Part shown: in pieces, positions 42,415-54,000 of the stretch
How positions within the stretch are numbered: position 1 is the first letter of the stretch
How the letters are laid out: every line of letters begins with the position of its first letter
From: Aphrocallistes beatrix
Lineage: Eukaryota > Porifera > Hexactinellida > Sceptrulophora > Aphrocallistidae
Reading direction: 5' to 3'
DNA length: 64,000 nt
Assembly (NCBI GenBank): GCA_963281255.1
Contig: OY725490.1
Coordinates: 6,696,001-6,760,000 of the forward strand
Translations under genes and position numbers: made by a program
Notes under the pieces: generated by a model
The model's input: only the letters and a program-made list of their open reading frames with translations
Told to the model about the DNA's origin: nothing
Databases searched by the model: none

Positions 42415-42770
42415 TTTATCGCTCTCGCATTATTCTAGTTTGACCTCCTTATCACTTTGTAAATAAGCCATTGATTCCTCATTTTGTCACTATGCCTTTT
42501 TTATCATTTTTTTCGCTATTTAAGTAGACATAAACAATAGTTCAGATAAGTCATCGTATTTCCCATTACGTCGTGTAGATTAGAAAAGTTTTCAGGGTCA
42601 AGAGTCAGAATATTAATTTAGGAAATAAAAATAATCAAATGAAAACATGTACTGTATTACTTTAGGGCATGACACAGGTTACAATTAAAAGACTAATTAT
42701 GTTGCATCTCTTCAGGTTTTCTCCCACATAAAGGAGAAAGTTGAATTTTATTTGTTTGATTCCTCGCAGT
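42415..42770. other. Convergent spacer between ANAPC4 and the receptor gene
   Basis: AT-rich 3' UTR sequence of ANAPC4 (+) and of the Ig/FN3 receptor (-). The minus-strand frame through 42662-42770 lies downstream of the receptor stop in my exon model and is not counted as coding. Confidence 0.45.
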
Positions 42771-45700
42771 TCATAAATCTGTTCCAATTCTGAGTTGTTT
42801 AGGGAATTTGATATGATAGTCTTCTCCTCTGTCCGAGTGATATTTCTAAATAAGCACATAAATTATTTTTAAAAACTATGTCAGTTTTTAAAATTTACAA
42901 ACATAATTTAAATATTATGGCTTTAGAATAAAAGCTCTTAACTCACCAAACAAGATCTAGGAGCCTCGGGGTCTTGAGGTAATGGTTCTCCCGTATAAGG
43001 GTGTCTGGCACTATACAATTTCACATGTGTTAATTCCAAGTTGGCATTAATAATTACAATGTACAAGTGTCATAGTTATGTACTTACTTCATTGAGAATT
43101 TGGATGAGATGGACACATCTGAGGTAGTTTTCTTAACATTATTTTTCTTGTATTCACGTTTCGTTCGACATCCGTATGCGAGTCCGCATAGCAGTGCAGA
43201 CAGCACGCATACCATTAGGATTACGCCAGCTACTGGGGTTGCTATCCAAATAGCGAGATTTAGAGTTGCAATCGTTACTAAATTGAAATAAATATTGATT
43301 AATCCAATTCTAATATATTTAGACAATTAGAATAATGGATTACGAGACTACAACGCACAAATACTTCAGTAATGAATGGCTACGGATTATCTTTTACTCG
43401 CTATCGATGTTAGTAGGGTCATACATGGCAGGATATTTGCCTCTATCGTTTAACCTCTCTGAGAACATGATCGCTTACACGAGTTCGTTGGGTGCTGGGC
43501 TGCTAATCGGCACTGCATTGATTGTAATAATTCCAGAGGGCGTGAACGCTCTCTACCGCATAGACCCAGATCTAACAGATTTCAAGACGATATTGAGGGA
43601 ACAAGCGGAGAATTTGAATCATGTTTACTTAGGGGTTGCATTAATTTCTGGATTTCTGCTCATGTTCATCATTGATCAAGTTATTTTCCAGAATTCCCAT
43701 TCTCACACACCAGAAGACGCCACGAATTCTCTCCTCGTTCCCGCGCAAGCTAGCAGACAGAGGAACCCATCCACTGCCACCATCGGGCTAGTGGTACACT
43801 CTGCGGCAGATGGGGTAGCGCTAGGAGCCGCATCTGCATCAGGACACTCCCATGTTGAGCTGCTCATCTTCTTAGCTATCATCCTCCATAAGGCGCCAGC
43901 TGCATTCGGACTTACTTCCGTTCTCCTACACGCGGGCTGTGACAAGCGGAAAATCAAGAAGCATCTCTTCTTCTTCTCAATCGCCGCTCCTTTAACTGCG
44001 GTTGTAATATTCTTCTTCTTATCCCAGTTCGGTAGAGAAGGAGTCATTAGTGACAAGATGAACGGGGTCGCATTGCTATTCTCAGCAGGGACATTCCTTT
44101 ATGTTGCTACGGTGCATGTCATACCTGAGCTCACTCAGAGTAAAGGGAAACTTAGCAGAACTGAGATTTCATGCATTTTAATTGGTTCGCTAATTCCACT
44201 ACTTTTCTCCGTGCTTCATCAGCATTAATTTCAGTTTATGTGTGCTACAATTACTTTAATTCATTCATTATTAGTTCTTTGTAAATGAAGATTTTAAATG
44301 TTTATTTCTAATAATGACGAGTGTAGGATACTCACTTGGGTCGCTAGTTAGGTTAATTTCAGTGCAGTTACGGGACTGAAATTCTCCGATATATTCCATC
44401 TCCACGCAAATCAGGTAGTATGTTGTGGCTTCCAAATCACTGAAGTTGTATGCTCTGTTATTTGATGAGAAAGGCCCGATTTCCTCAAGAATTTCTATCC
44501 GATAATACAGAGTGATGTAAATTTTGTAAGTTTTCAAATCTGTTTATTTGCCTTTATTTGCTAATGATTCATTTTCCTGTGTAGTTAATTACTGAACAAT
44601 TTACCTCCAGCTGAATCCGATAATCTAACATAGTAGTAAATATCTGCATAGAAATCGCCAGACAATTCCCACTCAACAATCCAGTTAAGTTGTTCCCTTC
44701 TAACTTCCAACAGCAATCGTGGGACTTCGAATGAATCTATATTTATAGGAGATTAGATATCATCATCGTGCCATATAATTGTTTTCTATTAAACTTGTAG
44801 TTAAGCAGAATATACCTGGGAATGTAGCTGCTTCAACTCGTGTAGAATTGGGGCCAGGCCCTCCGATAGTGTAAGCTTGTACTTTGATTGAATACCTAGA
44901 ACTAGGTGACAGGTTGTCCAACCTGTAACTCCTCACACTACCATCAACTGTATCGAATGAATAAGCAATTTTATTGTTGTCCAATATCTGTCCCCACCAG
45001 ACTCTGTAACTCGTTATTTGTGAGTCTCCATCCATCAAGCTAAGCTCGGGTACCTACATGAAACATTTCAGATAAGAACTTTCAAAGTTGGTATCTGATT
45101 TTATATTTCTTTAACTCACAATCCAAGTCAGTTCTATCGCTGAACTGGAAGCTGTTGTTCCTTGGGGGCTTCGTGGGGGGAAAGTTGGAGCTAAATGTTT
45201 AAATTTAGTCAAAACAATTGTTGATTTTGCCAAAATTTATTCTGGAGCAATCACATACCTCTGTTTAAAGTTCTGAATTGAATGGGGGAACCGACATAAT
45301 CTCCTTCATTCGCGATATAGATAATGCGTAGCAGATATGAAGTGAATCCTTGCAGATCAGTGAGAAAGGTTTGGTTTGTACCGATCACAACCTCTCTACC
45401 CAGCTGCCATGCTGAAGTTCCCTGAAAGTATTCAGTATAATTCCCGAGTAAATGAGAATTAATTATTTCTGTTAATTAAAGTTGGTAACTCACAATTGTG
45501 TGTTTCCTGTATTCCACTCTGTAACGTGTTACCATGTAAGCGTTGGGAGGTTCAATCCATGACACTGTTACTTCGTTTGCGAATATTTCAATGATTTCAG
45601 GAGATTCTAATGGTCCTTTAGGAAAGAATATATTTTAAAAGATAAGTCTTTTGACTGCCAGTATGAAAATATATTTGCTTTTACCTGTAACTTCAAGCGT

Positions 45701-48700
45701 GATAGAGCTGGGTGTGTTTCCAACGGTGTTAATCCCTGTGCACACGTAGTTTCCTCCCTCGTTTTCTAGCACCACAGGAATGCTGAGCTATTAGGACATG
45801 GGGAGTAATTCACCTTCACTAAGGTAACATAAGTTTTAATTCATTAAATTCCATACAAACCTGTGAATATATCCAATTATTTTGTGTATTTCTACTGATC
45901 AGGATGCCGCTAGTAATCTCGTATCCATTAGGGTCGTACCATCTCACAGTCACCTCAGGGAAGCCAGTGTAGTTGCAGGATAGCGTTGCTGTTGTGTTAG
46001 CCAGGATCGTATACCCAGGAGAAATGTTCTTGTCTGAGAGTACGGGTTCGTGTTTCACGAGAAGCATTAACTAAAATATTTAACGATAAATGTCTGGTTT
46101 CCAAATGTGGTGTGATTTTATTGGCTTACTGTTGTCATTGCTTCCCCAGCTAAGTTTTCTGATTGTAAGGTATGAAGTCCTTGATCTGATAGTCTCAGAC
46201 TCGAGTAGGTAATCTCAACTTTAGAGTCGAAGACTTGAACATGTATGTTTGTATCATTAATGATTGATTCCGCGTCTCTTAGAAGATCTATCTCGTAGAG
46301 AGGGCCACATGTCCCAGAGTAGCTGATCTCGATCGTAAGAGGCTCTCCTTCTGTCCCTTCATAGGCAGGACTTGCCAATTGGAACGTAGGGAGCTCTATA
46401 AATTCGTTATTGTGAGCATCACTGAATGCACTAGATTGTAATTAAGTTTGTACATTCTATAGAATTAATTTTAGACCTATCACATCACATCACATCATAT
46501 CATAGTTCATAGGCAGATCACGCTCTTATCTAAATAATATAAATTCAAAGATATTCACACGAGTTAGATTTATTTGTTCTTTACCTTTGAAGTTATGTTT
46601 CACACATTTTATAATTAGGAATCCTTCAAGTTCCTTTCCAGACAACAAAATTAAGTTGCAATTATAAATACCTCAAGTATTAATATATTACATTACATAA
46701 TATCTTTGTAATAATCAAAAGGATGAAACCATAAAGTTTCCTTTGATTGACTTTTATATTTTGAAGGTGGTTGCCACTCAGAAGGATTAAACGCCACTAA
46801 TCAGACATTTTACTGTCTTCTATTAATTGCGCAATTAAATGATAATTTCTAGTATAACAAGTATATTTATTAGATTTATTCTCTTCTAAAATGTGGTGTC
46901 TTATACCAAGTGTTGAACTGTATTTCCTTTCTAACCGCAAAGTTTAAATTTTAAATGCAATTATGCAATATTTAAAATTTCTTGGTTTATTAATATGCGG
47001 TGATGGAGTTTCTCAGGAATTCTAAAATTTCAAGTGTCAAATATCGCAATAATTATATTCTAAGTTTTCGTCTAGTGGATTACCTAAATAGTTTATTTTA
47101 ATTGACTGGCATAGTCTAGAAAATTATATTTGAAAACCTCAATTTACTTTAGTAAGTGTAATAATCACTATTTATCTTTTAATTTTGGTTCATCTTTCAT
47201 AGAATTTAAACCTTACAAGTTATTTATTACGGAATTAGATGGTATTTATCTAGCTGTAGAATATCATAACGATTCGCGAAAATGCTGTATATAGGAAACC
47301 AGAAAAATCCACTAAATAACCCAATGTTAGCCCAGGTTCCAAATCCGCATAAAAACCTCGGGGCGCCTAATAGTGCAAGATGGGTAGCGGCTGCTTCTTC
47401 GTCTGGAAGCGCAAAGGGAAAGAGACATCCAGGAAAAGCTATTCTCGCTGGGGGCATTGCTGGCGGGATAGAGATAATGATAACTTTCCCTACTGAGTAC
47501 GTCAAAACTCAGCTGCAATTGGATGAGAAGTCGGGTACACCAAAGTACAAAGGTGTCGGTGATTGCATTAAAGTTACATTTCGCGATTTTGGGTATTTCG
47601 GTTTCTATCGCGGATTGAGCTCGCTCTTATACGGTTCAATCCCAAAGGCTTCTGTAAGATTTGCGATGTTCGAATTTCTCAAAAATAGACTAGCAGATGA
47701 AAAAGGGAACCTTTCACAAGGGGGAACCTTACTCTCGGGTCTCGGGGCGGGAGCGACAGAGGCAGTGGTTATTGTGTGTCCGATGGAAACGATCAAAGTG
47801 AAATTCATCCACGATCAAACTCAGCCTAACCCTAGATTCAAAGGCTTTCTCCACGGGATCAGGGAAATAGTGAAAGAGGAGGGAGTAATCGGAGTATACA
47901 AAGGCTTACTACCAACAATTCTAAAGCAAGGCACGAATCAGATGATTCGATTCTTCGTATTTACTAATCTCAAAAAGATGGTACAGAAGGGTGACAATAC
48001 TATGAACATTGGGAGTGTGAAGACTTTTATATTCGGTGGAATTGCAGGAGCTGCTAGCGTGTTTGGAAACACTCCAATTGATGTGGTGAAAACACGCATG
48101 CAAGGCCTACAAGCACACAAGTACAAGAGCAGCTGGGATTGTGTGGTGAAGATTTTCAAGTATGAAGGCGTGATGGCTTTCTATAAAGGCACAATACCGA
48201 GACTCGGACGCGTGTGTGCCGACGTAGCTATTGTATTCACCATTTATGAAAAAGTAATGCAAACTTTGGATTATGTCTGGAAAACATAGATTTCCAGTTG
48301 TGTGCACTAATATTTAATCTTATTTATTCGATGTTTATGTCAGCATCAGTCTTCCTCGTAAAAATTACGTATATTAGATGAAATTTCATTTCAATTCGTA
48401 AAAATTGTCTTTGTAAGTCCGCAATGTTAATTTGGGATCGATTCGTAATTATTTAAGTCGTTTAAATTAGAAATAAAATTACTCCTACAAGTCATACCGA
48501 GTAGACTTTACTAAAACATGAATTCTAATTAATAATATTAATTATTTACTAATTCCACCAATATGGGATTAACAATTAGAAAACGATAGCTATCCTCATT
48601 TTGATAGGTAATCATAGTGGTACTGAATTCTGCAATATTCATGTAGACAGTTTTAATTTAATGTATCAATGGCTATGCCATATAAATGTTGGTCTTCTTA

Positions 48701-49820
48701 ACGTGAGTTTTATCGTTTTTATCGTTTTTAGGTTTTTACTGAATCTTTCAATTTATTCAAATTGAAATTAACCTTCAACAATCAATCAGCATTTTAGTGG
48801 ATTTAATTGATTATGTTCACAAATGTGTATGAATAATTCTTGCAATTATAACTGAAGTGAATGTTAAATTCTTTGGGCTCATTATTCACTAGAAATACTT
48901 AGAACCACACGATAATGAATGCACCTAATTAGCAGGCATTTAACCCGAGAATCCTTTTTTGCTCGACATTAAGCTCCTTTGCTTACATAATTTTCAAACA
49001 AAACAAAATGCTGTTTTCATCTCGACACTCTTCTTATCACTCAAAAATAATCCCTATTTTTCGCACTGATGTCATATAATCGTTGTTACATGGTATCGGA
49101 TGACTAAATCTATTTTTTGATGGCTTGTAGACAATAGCGTAATATGTGGACAGTGGCTACCTGAAGCCTGTTAACTTTCCTTTCAAATTTGCGATAATTT
49201 CTTCGTCGGAGCGGAACTTTGCACTTTCAATGCACAAGTTTAGATTTATTCATTACAAGCACAATGGGCTGTTATTATTCAAATTATGCCCAAATCTGTT
49301 ACAGTGATCTAACGAAATTCTTATTAAAAATGACATCCTATTCAATTTGAGTAGAAATTAAAAATATTTTACAATAAAACTAACCTTCTATGCAAATTCT
49401 TGCTTCACTATTTTTCAAAACTCCAGAGGCAAATATAGTACAACTGTAAACATTTCCATCTCCAGCGTCTTCAGAACTGATACTGGGGAACACCAGGTCA
49501 CCACACGGTTGTACCTCGCAGTTGCATATTTCTGAACCGGGTGAGATTGACACTCCATTTTGCGTCCAAAACAGAGCGCCCGCATTAGAGCATCTAAGCA
49601 CTACCTGAGTGTTAATTCTTGCTGTGGTATTTTCTGGTAATGTTTCAGCAGGACAGCCTAGATGGATAATTAAATTTGTCATTGAAAACGAATACATATT
49701 ATATTCAAGTATTAAAATTGAGCTTCATCCTTTCGATAAATCGTATCAACATTTACCTGTTGTGTATATGAATCTGGGCGAAATAAATAAGATAATCAAC
49801 AGGAAGTAATGTAGCAACAT
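42771..49820 (-). CDS. Ig/fibronectin-III transmembrane receptor, 14 exons, hosting two nested genes
   Basis: Exons in order: 49757-49820, 49385-49657, 46130-46395, 45861-46070, 45685-45787, 45494-45615, 45259-45421, 45120-45190, 44816-45053, 44605-44736, 44336-44494, 43088-43277, 42947-43010, 42771-42845. Every join is GT-AG and in phase, giving about 709 aa. The protein has a signal peptide ([15 protein letters not shown]), three Ig-like domains (the second lacks the usual cysteines), three FN3 domains each split over two exons, one membrane segment ([18 protein letters not shown]) and a short tail of about 90 residues without a kinase or phosphatase domain. It resembles cell-adhesion or sidekick/DCC-type receptors but has no clear orthologue. 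Intron 2 (2,989 nt) holds SLC25A1 and intron 11 (1,058 nt) holds SLC39A9. Confidence 0.78.
43335..44228 (+). CDS. SLC39A9: Zinc transporter ZIP9
   Basis: The 297-aa multipass product matches ZIP9. TM4-TM5 metal-binding blocks are [18 protein letters not shown] and [16 protein letters not shown], a histidine patch (SHSHTP) lies in the variable loop, and the protein ends in HQH. TM2 has [21 protein letters not shown]9 moves zinc from Golgi or outside into the cytosol. It is a single exon lying wholly inside intron 11 of the Ig/FN3 receptor, on the opposite strand. Its ATG is only 57 bp from the host's membrane-segment exon, so its 5' UTR or promoter probably overlaps that exon. Confidence 0.93.
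   Translation: MDYETTTHKYFSNEWLRIIFYSLSMLVGSYMAGYLPLSFNLSENMIAYTSSLGAGLLIGTALIVIIPEGVNALYRIDPDLTDFKTILREQAENLNHVYLGVALISGFLLMFIIDQVIFQNSHSHTPEDATNSLLVPAQASRQRNPSTATIGLVVHSAADGVALGAASASGHSHVELLIFLAIILHKAPAAFGLTSVLLHAGCDKRKIKKHLFFFSIAAPLTAVVIFFFLSQFGREGVISDKMNGVALLFSAGTFLYVATVHVIPELTQSKGKLSRTEISCILIGSLIPLLFSVLHQH
46396..47281. other. Host-intron sequence upstream of SLC25A1
   Basis: AT-rich sequence of the large receptor intron, with a CATCA microsatellite at about 46486-46505. It should include the SLC25A1 promoter. No other coding sequence was recognised. Confidence 0.5.
47282..48289 (+). CDS. SLC25A1: Mitochondrial citrate (tricarboxylate) carrier
   Basis: The 335-aa product has three mitochondrial-carrier repeats. 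It carries SLC25A1 blocks [72 protein letters not shown] and [20 protein letters not shown]. Repeat signatures [16 protein letters not shown] and PIDVVKTR are all present. It exchanges mitochondrial citrate for cytosolic malate, feeding fatty-acid synthesis. The N-terminus is about 20 residues longer than the human one. It is a single exon lying inside intron 2 of the Ig/FN3 receptor on the opposite strand. Confidence 0.94.
   Translation: MLYIGNQKNPLNNPMLAQVPNPHKNLGAPNSARWVAAASSSGSAKGKRHPGKAILAGGIAGGIEIMITFPTEYVKTQLQLDEKSGTPKYKGVGDCIKVTFRDFGYFGFYRGLSSLLYGSIPKASVRFAMFEFLKNRLADEKGNLSQGGTLLSGLGAGATEAVVIVCPMETIKVKFIHDQTQPNPRFKGFLHGIREIVKEEGVIGVYKGLLPTILKQGTNQMIRFFVFTNLKKMVQKGDNTMNIGSVKTFIFGGIAGAASVFGNTPIDVVKTRMQGLQAHKYKSSWDCVVKIFKYEGVMAFYKGTIPRLGRVCADVAIVFTIYEKVMQTLDYVWKT
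48290..49384. other. Host-intron sequence downstream of SLC25A1
   Basis: AT-rich sequence with no supported ORF or repeat. It contains the SLC25A1 3' UTR and the donor side of receptor intron 2. Confidence 0.5.
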
Positions 49821-51004
49821 CTTTAGTGAATAATTTCGATAGTTCAAACAAATATACTTATGTCAATACTGCAATGTTCTCTCTTACAACAACCATTCTT
49901 TATTTATACTTCATTCATAGTGCTATTCTCTTTGAAGCCATTTGTGCCAATAATGAATTAGACTGGTTGATCAATCATTCACTAATGGTAACAATAGAGC
50001 CTATTAAGGGTCGTTATTTTGATTAATCACTTGATAGATAATAACAAGAAAAGGTGCTAACTGTAAAGCAGATATTAAGATTTAAAATTGTGTTTCTAGC
50101 GTCTCGTCTAAACAATTTCAAGTAACTAGAAGGGAAATGCTGCATTTTACAGACAGTTAGAAGTGTTATAATGAACATTAATTGGTACTACTATACTCGC
50201 TTGGTATCTCGGCGCCTTTATGTAACAATAATAATAATGACAACATACGTAAGAGGGACTGAGGCAAGCTGTTGTATCTACCCACCTTTCCTACGCCCAT
50301 GATCATTAAGTACTGAGATCCAACTTTCGATTATCTCATATTGGTGGTTTTCTACAAGTATCATACCCATTACGGAGGAAAGCGGGATGTAGGTTTTCAT
50401 TGGTTTGGGACACTGCACTATACATAGTATTGTCACCAACAAAAAGAAAAAGTAATTAAGAGATATTAAGGTGCGTGTCTTTCGGAGATAGTACTGAATA
50501 TTTTGGAACAATTGTGTTGTCAGGCATACCAGATAAAGCCGATTAACATATTGCTACTGCTGATAAGTGTTTTTTCTAGAGTGTTAATAAATATTCAAAG
50601 CAACCTCATACTTCTTATCTAAATCATATCATTTACGTACATTCAAGACGAAGTACGGTTATCTGTGATATTCTTTTCTCACTTGCTTACTTGATAAGTG
50701 AACCGCATTACCATGCATGGCTTGACAAACCCAGTGGTTTGGTGTTGATCGCCACCAAAATGTTGTAGTAAACAACCAATGAGAGCTGGGGGTGGTTCTT
50801 AGTTATCTGCTGAACTTATAACTGGACTGTCAGCACATCTTGCTTGACCTAGTCAATCACTGCACATGCATGCTAACCGGTAATTATTCAAATTTTCAAG
50901 ATTGCATCGGAATAGTAATATTACTTGTATGATAAGACTATGATAATTGCATTATTTACATATATTCAATTCTTGTGTATTATCTAGTTGGAGAAGGTTG
51001 AAGA
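49821..51004. other. Divergent spacer between the receptor and the creatine-kinase fusion gene
   Basis: About 1.2 kb of mostly AT-rich DNA holding the promoters of both genes. A minus-strand open frame at 50278-50511 has a hydrophobic stretch and a donor-like AAAG|GTGGGT end but no ATG or homology; I do not call it. The block at about 50690-50890 is GC-richer and may be promoter. Confidence 0.4.
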
Positions 51005-54000
51005 ATGGCCATTGACTTCCGATTTAAGAATTTACAAGCTAATTCGCAAATGTTTAACAGAAGACTTGACTTCGGTCAACATAGACATGTTTTTATCCCT
51101 CTGCCACCTCCTAACCATCCTGACTTGATGAAGAAATATAGCCATATTAAATTGAAATCTACGAAAGATGTGAGCCAGCTAACTGGCAAAATGGCAAACA
51201 AGCCATCTAAAGTGCTACAACCGAGGCGTGAACATTTTAAAAACGCTTCTGATCTTTTGTATAAAAGACCTAATGCTTTAGCCTCAAAAACTGAGAAAAT
51301 ATCTTCCGATTTATGCTCGGCAAGACTAGCCAGAGTCCATGATCTAACTAAGTTAAAATATCCTAAAACATCCGATAATACGGCGAGAGAGCATGAAGAG
51401 TTCAGAGCACTTGAAAATGTGATGAAAACCAAGAGACACGTTTCGAATCTTCAGAAAAAAGATGCAACCGAACGGATTAGTCGAATTTCACAACCCATTC
51501 AGAGAACGACGAATATTTTGAAAAGACCGAATGAACTTTCGCAAACTATTCCAACGGTCAATCGTCAAACATCAACAACAAACACCCACCTTTCTAACCC
51601 AAAGATATCATCAATTCTAGAGAAGCATTACAAGATCCCACAGATACAGGCTTTCACATGGGTGAAATATTCCATTCCAAAGCCCCCGCCGAACCTCGAA
51701 GAGGTGGAACGAAAACTGTACCCACATCGATTTAAGATAATAATTGAAGAAATTTCAACTTTCTTTCGTATCCCTACACCACCACCTCACATGCCTGAGT
51801 CAATGAAATTTCCCTTATTATCTCTGATCCCATCCCCTCCCCCTGATATCCCTGAGTACCTACTCACACAGCCTGAGTTGAGCAGTGTGAGAGTTAGAAC
51901 TAGCATTGTTCCTAACCCTATTAGAGGTCTCATCCCATCCCCTCCCCCTGATATCCCTGAGTACCTACTCACACAGCCTGAGGTGAGCAGTGTGAGAGTT
52001 AGAACTAGCATTGTTCCTAATCCTATTAGAGGTCTTATCCCATCCCCTCCCCCTGATATCCCTGAGTACCTACTCACACAGCCTGAGTTGAGCAGTGTGA
52101 GAGTTAGAACTAGCATTGTTCCTAACCCTATTAGAGGTCTCATCCCCTCCCCTCCCCCTGATATCCCTGAGTACCTACTCACACAGCCTGAGGTGAGCAG
52201 TGTGAGAGTTAGAACTAGCATTGTTCCTAATCCTATTAGAGGTCTTATCCCATCCCCTCCCCCTGATATCCCTGAGTACCTACTCACACAGCCTGAGTTG
52301 AGCAGTGTGAGAGTTAGAACTAGCATTGTTCCTAATCCTATTAGAGGTCTTATCCCATCCCCTCCCCCTGATATCCCTGACCTACTCACTGATCTGAGCA
52401 GTGTTAAACCTATCATTGCTCCTAACCCTATTAGAGGTCTCATCCCACCCCCTCCTCCTAATATCCCTGAGTCCCTACTCACTAAGTCAGGGTTCCCACC
52501 TCCACCTCCTGATATTCCACTGGACTCAGGTCCGATGCGCCTGATAAGCTTGCTGTCAGGCCGCACACTGAATTCTAAACTATCCTTAATCCCTCTTCCC
52601 CCGCCCGATATTTCTATTTTCCCCCCACCTCCGCCTCCGCTCGAGTTGTATCACAGTTTCTCTTCCTCTGACAGTTGGGATGAACCCCCAGTTGACCCTT
52701 CTGATTTCAGATCACTACACCTGCAGGAGATAGTTGATGCGGCTAAATTGAAGGAGAAGTTAGCTAAAGATAAGAAGAAACTAGCGAATTTTCGCATATT
52801 AAGTTTGCAAGAGATCATTAATGCAGAAAATGTTAAAGAGGCAGAAAGGAGAGCTAAGGATGCCGATGAAAAGAATTGGAGAAGTCCGAACTTTCGCCGA
52901 TTACATTTAGAAGAGTTAAAGAAGGCGTTTCTGAAAAGGGAAAAAGAGATGGTAATGAAATCTATTACAAAACTTGAACTTCAGCTTGCACAAGGTAAAC
53001 GAACAGGTCAGCCATCTACTCAACCAATTCTTCTCAATCTTCCCAACCTAAAGAAAGAGGAATATTATCATCGACTTTTATCTAAGCTTGGACTAGCTGA
53101 AAACGGGAATAAATACTCCGATAGTGCACAAGATCCTTCGAACCTGACTTTTAGAAGTAAGATCGAATTATTGAAGAAAGTTGAGACTGCAATATCAACT
53201 GGTAATCCGCCTGTTAATTCGCTTCTACCTCCTTCCTTATTGTCTATTCTACAAGTGCCGGGTTATCCAGATCTAAGCAAACATCATAGTCACATGTCAT
53301 GGCATTTAACTCCAGAGATTTACCGCTTACTTTCGAAGCGAGTGACGAAGTCTGGTTTCACATTCCATCAAGCCATTCAGGTTGGTATTGATAATCCAGG
53401 AGATACGGTTAACTTGACAGTAGGCTGCATTGCAGGTGATGAAGATTCATACTCTGAATTCGCGGAATTATTCGATTTGGTGATAGAAACCGTGCATAAT
53501 GGCTATTCAACTGACAAAGTACATTATTCTGATTTCGACCCTATTCACTTTTCAGATGGTTATTTTGACCCCAATTACGTGTTGTCTTGCCGAGTGCGCG
53601 CTGGTCGTAGCATTCGAGGGTTTCCCCTGCTGCCCCAGTGCACACGAGTGGAGCGGCGCAACGTGGAATCTATTGTGAAGTTGTGTCTTAATAACATGCC
53701 GCACCCTTTCAAAGGCGCCTATCATCCTCTCTCTACAATGTCAGTAGAGGAGCACAGACATCTTTCAAGTCAGAGTCTACTCTTTCACAAGCCTACCTCC
53801 CCATTGGTCACGTCCTCTAGGATGATTCGAGACTGGCCGGATGCGAGAGGTTTATGGGTGGATAGAGATAAATGTTTTTCTGCTTGGGTTAATGAGAAAG
53901 ATCACGTCAGGCTAATCTCTATGGCAGAAGGTGGAGATTTGGGTTCGGTTTTTGAGCGATTCTGTCTAGGCGTTCAGCTGTTTGAGATGGTGTTGAATCT

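Noticed and set aside
42662-42859. 65-aa minus-strand ORF
   Set aside because: It overlaps the last receptor exon in a different frame; the exon-phase model ends at 42771.
50278-50511. 77-aa minus-strand ORF with a hydrophobic stretch and a possible donor
   Set aside because: It has no ATG, no homology and no partner exon that I could find.
51787-52566. 259-aa antisense ORF full of GISGGG repeats
   Set aside because: It is the reverse complement of the proline-coding repeats in the fusion gene; the open frame follows from the repeat.
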